Source of the DNA: Rubrivivax sp.
GTDB taxonomy: Bacteria; Pseudomonadota; Gammaproteobacteria; Burkholderiales; Burkholderiaceae_C
DNA: 64,000 bases
Assembly: GCA_030681795.1 (NCBI GenBank)
Contig: JAUXRG010000063.1
Coordinates: forward strand, 62,001-126,000
Direction of reading: 5' to 3'
In this document: positions 9,353 to 17,452 of the stretch, piece after piece
Numbering within the stretch: position 1 is the stretch's first letter
Layout: every line of letters begins with the position of its first letter
Notes under the pieces: model-generated
Told to the model about the DNA's origin: nothing
What the model saw: the letters and a program-made list of their open reading frames with translations, nothing else
Databases searched by the model: none
Made by a program: the position numbers and the translations under genes

Positions 9353-9942
9353 GCGTCCGCGAAGAGATTCTGGCGCGCGTCCGCGCCAACCAGCCGGCCC
9401 CCGCGCCGCTGCCGGTGGTGCCCGTATTCGCCGCACCAGCCGATGCCCAGCCGCCGCTGCAGGCTTTCCAAGCCGCGCTCGAGCGCATGGGCGGTCGCTG
9501 GGCCGAGGCGCCGGCCGAGGGCGATCTGGGGGCGTGGCTGGCCACCCTGTTCCCGCAAGCCAAAGTGGTGGTCTCGGCCACGGGCGAGGTGGCCGGCACG
9601 CGGCCGCTGGATTTCGCGCAGCCGCCGGCCGCCCTGGAGGATGTCGATGTCGGCGTGGTGCGCGCGCTCTTCGGCGTGGCCGAGACCGGGTCGGTGCTGC
9701 TCGACGAGATCCAGTTCGGTGTTCCCGCGCTGGGTTTCCTGTCGCAGCACCTGGTGGTGCTGCTCGACCCGCAGCGCATCGTCGCCGACATGCACGCCGC
9801 CTACCTCGAGCCGGCGCTGGCCCGTGCCCGCTATGCGGTCTTCATGACCGGCCCCTCGGCCACGGCCGATATCGAAGGCGTGCTCATCCGCGGTGCGCAG
9901 GGCATCCGCAGCTTGACCGTCGTGCCTTTGTCCCTGCGGTGA
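9349..9942 (+). CDS. lutC: LutC/LldG, L-lactate dehydrogenase complex subunit
   Basis: This 197-residue LUD-domain protein carries the family pattern GVAETGSVLLDE and ends in the conserved GxxIRGAQGIRSLTVV region. It completes the LutABC complex and is the last gene of the lactate operon, its ATG overlapping the lutB stop. The following gene, mobB, is convergent with a 37-base gap. Confidence 0.93.
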   Translation: MSVREEILARVRANQPAPAPLPVVPVFAAPADAQPPLQAFQAALERMGGRWAEAPAEGDLGAWLATLFPQAKVVVSATGEVAGTRPLDFAQPPAALEDVDVGVVRALFGVAETGSVLLDEIQFGVPALGFLSQHLVVLLDPQRIVADMHAAYLEPALARARYAVFMTGPSATADIEGVLIRGAQGIRSLTVVPLSLR

Positions 9943-9979
9943 CGGGTCCGGGCGCGCCGGCTCGCCACCCGAGGGTGGG

Positions 9980-10492
9980 TCAGCGCAGGCCGGCGTGGGC
10001 GATCACGAAGTCGGCAATGCGCCGGGCGTCGCCGAGGTCCAGCCAGGTCACGCCGTCCGAGGCCGGGACCCTGGCCTGATCGGCCGGCTCGGTCGCCATG
10101 GCCTGGATGCCTGGCCACTCGGGCCACAACGGCCGCTTGCCCAGCGCCGACCGCCAGATCTCCAGCTTCGGGAAGCCGCCGCTCTTGAAGCCCTCGACCA
10201 GCACCAGGTCGCAGTGCTGCAAGCGGGAGAGCAACTCGTCCAGCGAGGGCTCGGCCGCGCCACGCAACTCGTGCATCAGCGCCCAGCGGTCCAGGCCCAG
10301 CAGCAGCACCTCGTGGCAACCCGATTCGCGCAGCCGGTAGGAATCCTTGCCCGGCCGGTCGATATCGATGTGCTTGTGGCTGTGCTTGATGAGCGATACC
10401 ACCAGGCCGCGCGCCCTGAGTTCGGGCACCAGGCGCTCGAGCAGCGTGGTCTTGCCCATGCCGGAGTGACCGGCGATTCCGAAGACTTTCAT
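9980..10492 (-). CDS. mobB: MobB, molybdopterin-guanine dinucleotide biosynthesis adaptor
   Basis: MobB is a P-loop GTP-binding protein that assists MobA in attaching GMP to molybdopterin. The 170-residue protein begins MKVFGIAGHSGMGKTTLLERL with the Walker A loop at residues 8-16, followed by the family's SLIKHSHKHIDIDRPGKDS and VLVEGFKSGGFPKLE segments. The open frame extends to 10561 but the ATG at 10492 fits the family start. It is divergent from the molybdoenzyme operon, which needs the bis-MGD cofactor this pathway makes. Confidence 0.92.
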   Translation of the reverse strand: MKVFGIAGHSGMGKTTLLERLVPELRARGLVVSLIKHSHKHIDIDRPGKDSYRLRESGCHEVLLLGLDRWALMHELRGAAEPSLDELLSRLQHCDLVLVEGFKSGGFPKLEIWRSALGKRPLWPEWPGIQAMATEPADQARVPASDGVTWLDLGDARRIADFVIAHAGLR

Positions 10493-10582
10493 GCGCGGCA
10501 TTGTTCCATCCCGCTTGCCGAGGCGGACCGCCGTGAACTCCCGACATATCCGCTGCGACATTGTGGATATTCAGTTGTCACA

Positions 10583-10596
10583 TTGCGATGGATCAA
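10583..10596. promoter_or_regulatory. Imperfect FNR-like site upstream of the molybdoenzyme operon
   Basis: TTGCGATGGATCAA has one perfect half (ATCAA) and one half with two mismatches (TTGCG for TTGAT). It lies 69 bases before the ATG of the catalytic subunit in the gap shared with mobB. Anaerobic control of such an enzyme would be expected, but the match is weak and could be chance. Confidence 0.4.
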
Positions 10597-10664
10597 GGGA
10601 CGGATTTCTCTGCGGCGCAAAGTGCAGCGGTCCAAATTGTCCACGCGTGACAGAGGGTCCACCC

Positions 10665-13226
10665 ATGAAGCTGACTAGACGAACATTCATCATGGCCAGC
10701 GGCGTCAGCGCCGGCTGGTGGGCCACCGGCTGCGCCACGGCCCCGGCGCCCGCCGCCCCCCGGACGAGTGCCTTCGTGCCGCGCGCCGCCAAGCCCTCGG
10801 CGCCCGCCCCGGGCGCCTGGGTGGGCAGCACCTGCCAGGGCTGCACCCAGTGGTGCGCGATCCAGATCTTCGTTCAGGACGGTCGCGCCACCCGCGTGCG
10901 CGGCAACCCGCTGTCCAAGACCAACCACGGCTACTGCTGCCCGCGTGGCCACATGATCCCGCAGCAGGTCTACGACCCGGACCGCATCAAGACGCCGATG
11001 AAGCGCACCAACCCGGCCAAGGGCCGCGGCGTGGATCCGAAATTCGTTCCCATCAGCTGGGACGAAGCGCTGGACACCGTGGCCGAGAAGATGATGGAGC
11101 TGCGCCGCGCGGGCGAGCCGCAAAAGCTGATGTACATGCGCGGCCGCTATTCGCCCACTTCCACCGAGCTGCTCTACGGCGCGTTGCCCAAGATCTGGGG
11201 CACGCCCAACTACTTCTCGCATAGCGCGATCTGCGCCGAAGCCGAAAAGATGGGCCCGGGCCTGACGCAAGGCTTCTTCGGCTACCGCGACTACGACCTG
11301 GAGAGAACCAACTGCCTGGTGGTCTGGGGCTGCGACCCCCTGGCCTCCAACCGCATGGTGCCCAACACCATTCGCCGCTTCCACGAAATCGCGGCACGCG
11401 GCCTGGTGGTTTCGGTCGACCCGCGGCTTTCCAACGCCGCGGGCAAGGCCCAGGAATGGCTGCCCATCAAGGCAGGCACCGACGGCGCGCTGGCCGGTGC
11501 CATGGCCCATGTGCTGCTCACCGAAGGCCTGTGGAGCCGCGAATTCGTGGGTGACTTCAAGGACGGCAAGAACCTCTTCGTGGCCGGCCAACGGGTGGAC
11601 GAAGCCGCCTTCGTCGAGAAGGAAACCCACGGCGTGGTGAAGTGGTGGAATATCGAGCTGAAGGACCGCACGCCGGCGTGGGCCGAGAAAGAGACGCTGA
11701 TTCCCGCCGCGCAGATTCTGCGTGTGGCCCGGGCCATGGGCAAGGCCGGCTCGAAGACGGCGGTGTGGATGGGCCCCGGCGTGGCGATGACGCCGCGCGG
11801 CACCTACGCCGCGATGGCCGTGCATGCACTCAATGGCTTGCTCGGCTCGATCGACGCCGAAGGCGGCGTGTGGCAAAGCAGCAGCGTGCCCACGGGCAAG
11901 TTCGCCAGCACCGACAAGTACGTCGACGACCTCGCCAAGAACGCCAGCAAGGGCAAGAAGCTCGACGGTCGCGGCGCCAAGGACATGCCGGCCATGATGA
12001 ACGCCAGGCCCGGCAGCGGCGTGGTCACCAACAACGTGGCCAACGGCATGCTCAAGGATCCGGGCGCGGTGAAAGTGTTCCTGTCCTCGTGGTCCAACTT
12101 CAACTTCTCGGGCACCGATCCCAAGCGCTGGGATGCGGCCATGGCCAAGGTGCCCTTCTTCGTGCACATGGTCACCAACCCGTCCGAGATGACGCAGTTC
12201 GCCGACATCGTGCTGCCGTCCACCTTCAACTCGGCCGAAGGCTGGTCCATCGTCACCAACGCGGGCAACGGTCACGGTTACGCGTCGATCCAGCAAGGCG
12301 CCGTGAGGCGCCTGTGGGACGTGAAGCAGGAAGAAACCGAGGTCGTCTGGTTGCTCGCCGAAAAGCTCAAGGCCAAGGGCTTCCCCAATCTCTTCGACTA
12401 CTACGCCAACGAGTTCAAGGACCCAGAGACCGGCAAGCTGCCCACCACGGCGCTGGAGTTCGCCCTGTACGCGGCCAAGATCAGCAGCGCGCCTCTGTGG
12501 ATGGCCAAGGAGCCGCTCAAGGGTGACGCACCGATCAGCGGCTGGGCCGACTTCCGCGCCAAGGGCATGTTCAGCGGCCCGAAGTACACGCTGAAGAAGG
12601 GCTGGGGCGGCAAATTTGCCACCGCCACCAAGAAGTTCGAGTTCTACAGCGAGACCCTGAAGAAGGGCATCACCGAGCACGCCACCAAGCACAACGCCAG
12701 CGTCGACGAGATCATGACTGTCAGCGGCTACGTGGCACGCGGCGAACAGGTCTTCGTGCCGCACTACGAGCCGCCCAAGCGGCATGGCAGCGAGCAGGAC
12801 TACCCGTTCACTTTCGTGGACTACAAGTCGCGCCTGAACCGCGAAGGGCGCTCGGCCAACCTGCCCTGGTACCAGGAGTTCAAGAAGGTGGACCCGGGCG
12901 ACGTGTCGTGGAGCGACGTCGTGAAGATGAACCCGGTTGACGGCGCCAAGCTGGGCCTGAAGACGGGCGACACGGTGCGCATCAGCTCGCTCGCGGGCAG
13001 CATCGTCTCGCAGCTCAAGCTGTGGGAAGGCGTGCGCCCCGGCACGGTGACCAAGTGCTTCGGCCAGGGCCACTGGGCCTATGGGCGGGTGGCCTCCAAG
13101 GACTACGCGAAGGCCTTGCCCCTGGGCGGCAACAACAACGAGATCCTGGTCGACGACTATGACCGCTTGAGCGGCGCCACCGCCCGCAACGGCGGCTTCA
13201 CCGGCGTACGCATCCAGAAGGCCTGA
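10665..13226 (+). CDS. ArrA/ArxA-clade molybdopterin oxidoreductase, catalytic subunit
   Basis: A DMSO-reductase-family bis-MGD enzyme of 853 residues, Tat-exported (LTRRTFIMASG at residues 3-13). A [4Fe-4S] motif uses Cys57, Cys60, Cys64 and Cys91 or 92. The candidate molybdenum ligand is Cys190 in SHSAICAEAEKMG. KFVPISWDEAL (residues 126-136) and ELKDRTPAWAE are stretches that, as I recall, arrA PCR primers were built on. His186, Ser187, Cys190, Lys195 and Tyr207 have the same relative spacing as the arsenate-binding residues I recall from Shewanella ArrA; Arg161 is offset by one. The partner ferredoxin and TorD-like protein follow, with no NrfD-type membrane subunit and no ars genes in view. 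Substrate is therefore unproven: arsenate or arsenite most likely, another oxyanion possible. An ATG at 10665 gives the Tat start. Cys23 resembles a weak lipobox. Confidence 0.78.
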   Translation: MKLTRRTFIMASGVSAGWWATGCATAPAPAAPRTSAFVPRAAKPSAPAPGAWVGSTCQGCTQWCAIQIFVQDGRATRVRGNPLSKTNHGYCCPRGHMIPQQVYDPDRIKTPMKRTNPAKGRGVDPKFVPISWDEALDTVAEKMMELRRAGEPQKLMYMRGRYSPTSTELLYGALPKIWGTPNYFSHSAICAEAEKMGPGLTQGFFGYRDYDLERTNCLVVWGCDPLASNRMVPNTIRRFHEIAARGLVVSVDPRLSNAAGKAQEWLPIKAGTDGALAGAMAHVLLTEGLWSREFVGDFKDGKNLFVAGQRVDEAAFVEKETHGVVKWWNIELKDRTPAWAEKETLIPAAQILRVARAMGKAGSKTAVWMGPGVAMTPRGTYAAMAVHALNGLLGSIDAEGGVWQSSSVPTGKFASTDKYVDDLAKNASKGKKLDGRGAKDMPAMMNARPGSGVVTNNVANGMLKDPGAVKVFLSSWSNFNFSGTDPKRWDAAMAKVPFFVHMVTNPSEMTQFADIVLPSTFNSAEGWSIVTNAGNGHGYASIQQGAVRRLWDVKQEETEVVWLLAEKLKAKGFPNLFDYYANEFKDPETGKLPTTALEFALYAAKISSAPLWMAKEPLKGDAPISGWADFRAKGMFSGPKYTLKKGWGGKFATATKKFEFYSETLKKGITEHATKHNASVDEIMTVSGYVARGEQVFVPHYEPPKRHGSEQDYPFTFVDYKSRLNREGRSANLPWYQEFKKVDPGDVSWSDVVKMNPVDGAKLGLKTGDTVRISSLAGSIVSQLKLWEGVRPGTVTKCFGQGHWAYGRVASKDYAKALPLGGNNNEILVDDYDRLSGATARNGGFTGVRIQKA

Positions 13227-13255
13227 GCGCCCCGCACGAGATCACGGAGAACATC

Positions 13256-14029
13256 ATGACAAGACTTGGAATGGTCATCGACCTTGAACGGTGCGTGGGC
13301 TGCGGTACTTGCGCCCTTGCCTGCAAGGCCGAAAACAACACCCGCACCCGCGGCAACGGCCAGAGCCACAACTGGGCCGACTTCATCATGCGCACCGAGG
13401 GTCGCTTCCCGAACGTGACGCATTTCGTGATGCCGGTGCTGTGCAACCACTGCACCGACGCGCCCTGCGTCGCGGCCTGCCCGGTCAAGCCCAACAAGGC
13501 GATCTTCAAGACGCCCGAGGGCATCACGCTGACCGACTCCAAGCTGTGCATCGGTTGCCGCCAGTGCCAGGAAGCCTGTCCGTACAGCCACGAGAACCTC
13601 GATGGCAAGAGCCTGACGGGTGAGACCTACAGCGTGATCAGCTACAACGCGGCGGACCAGTCTGCGCAGCCCTACTGGGCCGACAAGACCTCGGCCATCC
13701 CGGGCGGCACGGCCTCGGGTGCCGAAACCGCGGCCCGGGCCGGTGCCGCGGTGCCGACGCTGAACCCGTTCATCTCCGGCGACGCGCAGCCGCTGCGCAA
13801 GGCGGACGTGATCGAGAAGTGCACCTTCTGCCACCACCGCACGCTGAATGGCCTGCAGCCCGCGTGCGTGGAGGTTTGCCCGTCCACGGCGCGCATCTTC
13901 GGTGACCAGGACGACCCGGCCAGCGAGATCGCGAAGATCCTCAAGGCCAGGACCTCCATGCGCCTGCAAGAGGAAAAGGGCACCCGGCCCAACGTGCATT
14001 ACGTCGGAAAGTACAGTGCCCGCGCCTGA
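13256..14029 (+). CDS. Four-cluster ferredoxin electron-transfer subunit (ArrB/DmsB-like)
   Basis: This 257-residue protein binds four [4Fe-4S] clusters, judging by cysteine groups CVGCGTCALAC, CNHCTDAPCVAACP, CIGCRQCQEACP and CTFCHH with CVEVCP. It starts MTRLGMVIDLERCVGCG, the usual opening of ArrB/PsrB/DmsB subunits. It would pass electrons to or from the molybdoenzyme encoded 29 bases upstream. An insert of about 45 residues rich in Ala, Gly and Thr (near residues 130-180) makes it a little longer than typical ArrB (about 234). It has no signal peptide and probably travels with the Tat-targeted catalytic subunit. Confidence 0.88.
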   Translation: MTRLGMVIDLERCVGCGTCALACKAENNTRTRGNGQSHNWADFIMRTEGRFPNVTHFVMPVLCNHCTDAPCVAACPVKPNKAIFKTPEGITLTDSKLCIGCRQCQEACPYSHENLDGKSLTGETYSVISYNAADQSAQPYWADKTSAIPGGTASGAETAARAGAAVPTLNPFISGDAQPLRKADVIEKCTFCHHRTLNGLQPACVEVCPSTARIFGDQDDPASEIAKILKARTSMRLQEEKGTRPNVHYVGKYSARA

Positions 14030-14696
14030 CGCCCAGGCGCACGCCGCCGGGCCCCAGGCGGCCGCGCGCGAGGATCTGTGCCGCCTGCTGGCGGCCTGCT
14101 ACTACGAGCCCGGGCCCGAGTTCGGCGAGGAGCGGGTCTTCGACCAGATGCTGGCTGCGGCCGAAACCCTGGGCGCGGAACTCGCCGACCCGGTGCGTCG
14201 CCTACGCGCGGCCCACGCGGGTGTCGATGCGCTGGACCTCCTGGTGGACTACACGCGTTTATTCCTGGGCCCGCCCCAGGCGCTGGCGCGGCCCTACGCC
14301 TCGGTCTGGCTCACCGGGGAATCCTCGCTCATGCAGGACGAGACGATGCAGGTGCTCAGGCTCTACGAGCAGGGCGGGATGCAGATCGACGGGGACTTCA
14401 AGGAACTGCCCGACCACGTGGCGGTGGAGCTCGAGTTCCTCTACCTGCTGGTGCACCAGGAAAACCAGGCGGTGCAGGCGAACGACGCGGCGGCGTTGCA
14501 GGCCCTGCAGGCGCTGCGCACGGCGTTTCTGGACGGCCACCTGGGCCGCTGGCTCAATCCCTTCATCCTGGCCGTGCAGCAGGGCGCACAAACCGCCTTC
14601 TACCAGGTGCTGGCGGAGCTGACAGATGTCTTCGTGCGGCTGGAGGCCCGGCGCGCAGTGGCCACTGGCGAAGCCATCCCTCCTGCCGTTCACTGA
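14016..14696 (+). CDS. TorD/DmsD-family molybdoenzyme maturation chaperone
   Basis: The 226-residue protein is helical and contains YTRLFLGPP followed by PYASVWL and later DHVAVELEFLYLLVHQE, the pattern of TorD-type chaperones that bind Tat signal peptides and help insert the molybdenum cofactor. A GTG at 14016 preceded by GGAAAG gives a start overlapping the ferredoxin gene by 14 bases, so it is translationally coupled. It is assigned to the upstream catalytic subunit by operon position. Its 3' end overlaps the convergent CDF transporter gene by 7 bases. Confidence 0.87.
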   Translation: MPAPDAQAHAAGPQAAAREDLCRLLAACYYEPGPEFGEERVFDQMLAAAETLGAELADPVRRLRAAHAGVDALDLLVDYTRLFLGPPQALARPYASVWLTGESSLMQDETMQVLRLYEQGGMQIDGDFKELPDHVAVELEFLYLLVHQENQAVQANDAAALQALQALRTAFLDGHLGRWLNPFILAVQQGAQTAFYQVLAELTDVFVRLEARRAVATGEAIPPAVH

Positions 14697-15673
14697 GGCC
14701 GGCTGGGGCCCGCCGGCAACGGGCCCGCGCAAGGCCGCGTGAAGGGCACGCGCATCGCCTGCAAGGTCACATGCCCGATCTTGAAGCGGTCGTGCAGTTG
14801 CCGCGTCGCGTGCTGCAGGAAGGCATCGTCGGGAGGCTCGGTGGGCATCACCAGGTGCGCCGTCATGGCGATCTCCGAGGTGCCCATCGCCCAGACATGC
14901 AGGTCGTGCACCCGCGCCACACCGGGCAGGGCTTCCAGCAGGGACTGCACGGCGTGCAGGTCCACGCCTTCGGGCACGCCGTCGAACAGCAGGTGCAGCG
15001 ACTGCCTGAACAGGCTCCAGGTGCCGACCACGATGACGGCGGCGATCAGCAAGCTGACCACCGGGTCCAGCCAGGTCCAGCCGAACCCGAGCGCCAGGCC
15101 GCCGGCCACCACCACGCCGGCAGAGACCAGCGCATCCGCCGCCATGTGCAAGAAGGCGCCGCGGATATTGAGGTCGGTCTCGCGGCCGCGCATGAAGAGC
15201 AGCGCGGTGGCGGTATTCACGGCGATGCCGATGCCGGCCACGACCATGATCGTGACGCCCTCGACGGGCTGGGGTGACTGCAGCCGGTGCACCGCCTCCC
15301 AGGCCAGCGAGCCCATGGCCACCAGCAGCAGCAGCGCATTGATGAACGCCGCCAGGATGCTGGCCCGCTTCCAGCCGTAGGTGTGCCGGGCATCGGGCTG
15401 CAGACGGCCCGCGAGTGCGCCACCCCAGGCCAGCACCAGGCCGATGACGTCGCTCAGGTTGTGTCCGGCGTCGGCCAGCAGGGCCAGGGAGTTGACCTTC
15501 CAGCCGTAGAACGCCTCGATGGCGACGAATGTGATATTCAGGCCGATGCCCAGGGCAAAGGCCGCGTTGAAATTCGCCGGAGCGTGGCTGTGACCGTGGC
15601 TGTGACCGTGGTGATGGTCGTGGCTGTGACCGTGGCCGTGGTGGCTGGGGTCGTGATCGTGTCCTGCACTCAT
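14690..15673 (-). CDS. CDF-family divalent metal cation exporter (CzcD/ZitB-like)
   Basis: Cation diffusion facilitator that exports Zn2+, Co2+ or Cd2+ in exchange for protons. The ATG at 15673 gives 327 residues starting MSAGHDHDPSHH. A histidine-rich N-terminal stretch (about residues 4-32) precedes six transmembrane helices carrying the two HxxxD metal sites, HNLSD in DAGHNLSDV and HMAAD in FLHMAADAL. A cytoplasmic C-terminal domain follows (GVARVHDLHVWAMG). The DNA for the His-rich part is repetitive (15590-15660). It stands alone between convergent and divergent neighbours. Confidence 0.93.
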   Translation of the reverse strand: MSAGHDHDPSHHGHGHSHDHHHGHSHGHSHAPANFNAAFALGIGLNITFVAIEAFYGWKVNSLALLADAGHNLSDVIGLVLAWGGALAGRLQPDARHTYGWKRASILAAFINALLLLVAMGSLAWEAVHRLQSPQPVEGVTIMVVAGIGIAVNTATALLFMRGRETDLNIRGAFLHMAADALVSAGVVVAGGLALGFGWTWLDPVVSLLIAAVIVVGTWSLFRQSLHLLFDGVPEGVDLHAVQSLLEALPGVARVHDLHVWAMGTSEIAMTAHLVMPTEPPDDAFLQHATRQLHDRFKIGHVTLQAMRVPFTRPCAGPLPAGPSRPQ

Positions 15674-15846
15674 GTAGCGCCTGCGAGTCGCTTTCGCGTC
15701 TTGTGTGGCGCCATCGTACCCGGCGCGGTGGCGGGCCCGCCGGGGGCGGCCGCTGCCTGCGCGGTCGACGATCGAAAAATCGCATGGCCAGGCGAGGCGG
15801 TGTCGATTCAGAATACCGCGGGTGTAACCGAGGCATCCGAAAGGCC

Positions 15847-17109
15847 ATGATGTCCGCGCTTTCCGCACTAATAGCCGGGCGCCTCGCGCAATTGCCGCGC
15901 AGCCTGGCTCTGGAATGGCCGGGCGGCAGCGCAGGCGCGCCAGCGGCCGATGTGCGCCTGAAGCTCAGCGGGCGCCGCGCGTTGAGCTGGCTGGCGCGCG
16001 GGCAGGTCGGCGACCTCGCCGCGGCCTACGCCAGTGGCGAGCTCGATATCGAGGGTTCGATGCGCGACGTCATGGCCGTGGCCGGCGCACTGGCCGGCGA
16101 CCCGGTCAGGCGTGGCGAACGGCTGTCGCGACCGCGCTGGCTGCAGCAGTGGCGCTCAGCCTGGCTGCACCACCGGCAACGCGATGCCGAACAGGTGCGC
16201 TACCACTACGACGTCTGCGACGATTTCTTCGCGCTCTGGCTCGACCCGCTGCGCGTGTATTCCTGTGCCTACTACGCGGACCCATTGATGAGCCTGGCAC
16301 AGGCGCAGCAGGCCAAGCTGGACCATGTCTGCCGCAAACTCAGGCTGGAGCCCGGGCAGCGCCTGCTGGACATCGGCGCAGGTTGGGGCGGGCTGCTGTT
16401 GTGGGCGGCGCAGCACTATGGCGTGCAGGCGCTGGGCATCACCTTGTCGACCCACCAGCATGCCTACGTCAACCGCCTGATCGACGAAAGAGGCTTGCGC
16501 GGGCGGGTGGAAATGCGGCTGCTCGACTACCGCGAACTGCCGCAGGCCGGCACCTTCGAGCGCATCGCCTCCATCGGCATGTTCGAACATGTAGGCAGCG
16601 CCCGACTGACCGAGTATTTCAGCACATTGGCCCGCCTGGTGACCCCCGGCGGCCTGGTGTTGAACCACGGCATCACGGCCTGCGGCCTGCGCAACGGCCA
16701 ACTGGGCGCGGGCATGGGGGAATTCATCGAGGATCACATCTTCCCTGGCGGTGAACTCGTGCATGTGTCGCGCGTGGCGGAGACCCTGGCGCGCGGCGGG
16801 CTGGAGCTGCTGGATGCCGAGAACCTGCGCCCGCACTACGCGCGCACGCTGTGGGCCTGGTCGGATGCGCTCGAGGCGCGCATCGAGCAGGCGCGCGGGC
16901 TCACCAGCGAAGCCACGGTGCGCGCCTATCGGCTGTACCTGGCCGGCAGCGCGATGTGCTTCGAGCGCGGTTGGCTGGCGCTGTACCAGCTGCTCGCCGC
17001 CCGGCTCGACGGCGCCGTCGATTCAGGACCCTTGCCTGGCGCGCAATCGGCGTACCCGTTCAACCGTGAGTACATGTATACGCAGCAGCCGGTGGGCCGC
17101 GCCGGCTGA
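15847..17109 (+). CDS. cfa: Cyclopropane-fatty-acyl-phospholipid synthase
   Basis: Transfers a methylene group from S-adenosylmethionine to unsaturated acyl chains of membrane phospholipids. The 420-residue protein has the SAM-binding glycine motif LLDIGAGWGG at residues 173-182, the family YSCAYY motif at 138-143 with the active-site-region cysteine, and FEHVG near the carboxylate-binding site. GAAAGG lies just before the tandem ATGATG at 15847/15850. Either ATG could be used. Confidence 0.92.
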   Translation: MMSALSALIAGRLAQLPRSLALEWPGGSAGAPAADVRLKLSGRRALSWLARGQVGDLAAAYASGELDIEGSMRDVMAVAGALAGDPVRRGERLSRPRWLQQWRSAWLHHRQRDAEQVRYHYDVCDDFFALWLDPLRVYSCAYYADPLMSLAQAQQAKLDHVCRKLRLEPGQRLLDIGAGWGGLLLWAAQHYGVQALGITLSTHQHAYVNRLIDERGLRGRVEMRLLDYRELPQAGTFERIASIGMFEHVGSARLTEYFSTLARLVTPGGLVLNHGITACGLRNGQLGAGMGEFIEDHIFPGGELVHVSRVAETLARGGLELLDAENLRPHYARTLWAWSDALEARIEQARGLTSEATVRAYRLYLAGSAMCFERGWLALYQLLAARLDGAVDSGPLPGAQSAYPFNREYMYTQQPVGRAG

Positions 17110-17134
17110 GAAGGCCGGCTTGCGACAATCGCCC

Positions 17135-17452
17135 ATGTCTGACGAAAGCCAGGTCGTCGTTCCCCCCTCGTTCATCGCGCTGTTCATGTCGCCGGGCCGC
17201 GGCAAGCCCCAAGCGTCGCGCCAGGAGATCGCCGAGCGCCACGAATTCTGCGAAGACCTCGCGAACCTGCTCACCGAGCACGCACGAACCAAACTGTGGG
17301 AGCTGGGCGTCGCCGAAGAGGACGTGCTGGAGCGCATCCACCGCGGGCTGTGCGCGGGCGCGTCCGGCGTCAGCGCCGCCGAGGCCGCCTGGGTGACGGG
17401 GCGACTGGCGGAGTTGCTGGGGTGGCCTTGGCCGGTGCCCGGGCCCGCTTGA
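17135..17452 (+). CDS. Small conserved Burkholderiales protein of unknown function
   Basis: A 105-residue acidic, probably cytoplasmic protein starting MSDESQVVVPPSFIALFMSPGR with a conserved-looking core EIAERHEFCEDLANLLTEHA. I recall similar small proteins in Burkholderiales being auto-named 'ATPase with chaperone activity', but no Walker motif is visible here and I assign no function. It begins 26 bases after the CFA synthase stop. Its last 83 bases overlap the convergent 707-residue gene, which is unusual. Confidence 0.7.
   Translation: MSDESQVVVPPSFIALFMSPGRGKPQASRQEIAERHEFCEDLANLLTEHARTKLWELGVAEEDVLERIHRGLCAGASGVSAAEAAWVTGRLAELLGWPWPVPGPA

Noticed and set aside
10593..13073. An 826-codon minus-strand frame opposite the molybdoenzyme
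   Set aside because: Low-complexity antisense frame with no recognisable motif; the plus strand has cofactor and Fe-S motifs.
15590..15660. Tandem-looking GTGACCGTGGCTGT repeats as a CRISPR or regulatory array
   Set aside because: They encode the histidine-rich N-terminus of the CDF transporter, and have no spacers.
17101..17119. GCCGGC-N7-GCCGGC hairpin at the end of the CFA synthase gene as a terminator
   Set aside because: The arms are short self-complementary GC hexamers, common here, and no T-run follows; the next gene starts 16 bases later.
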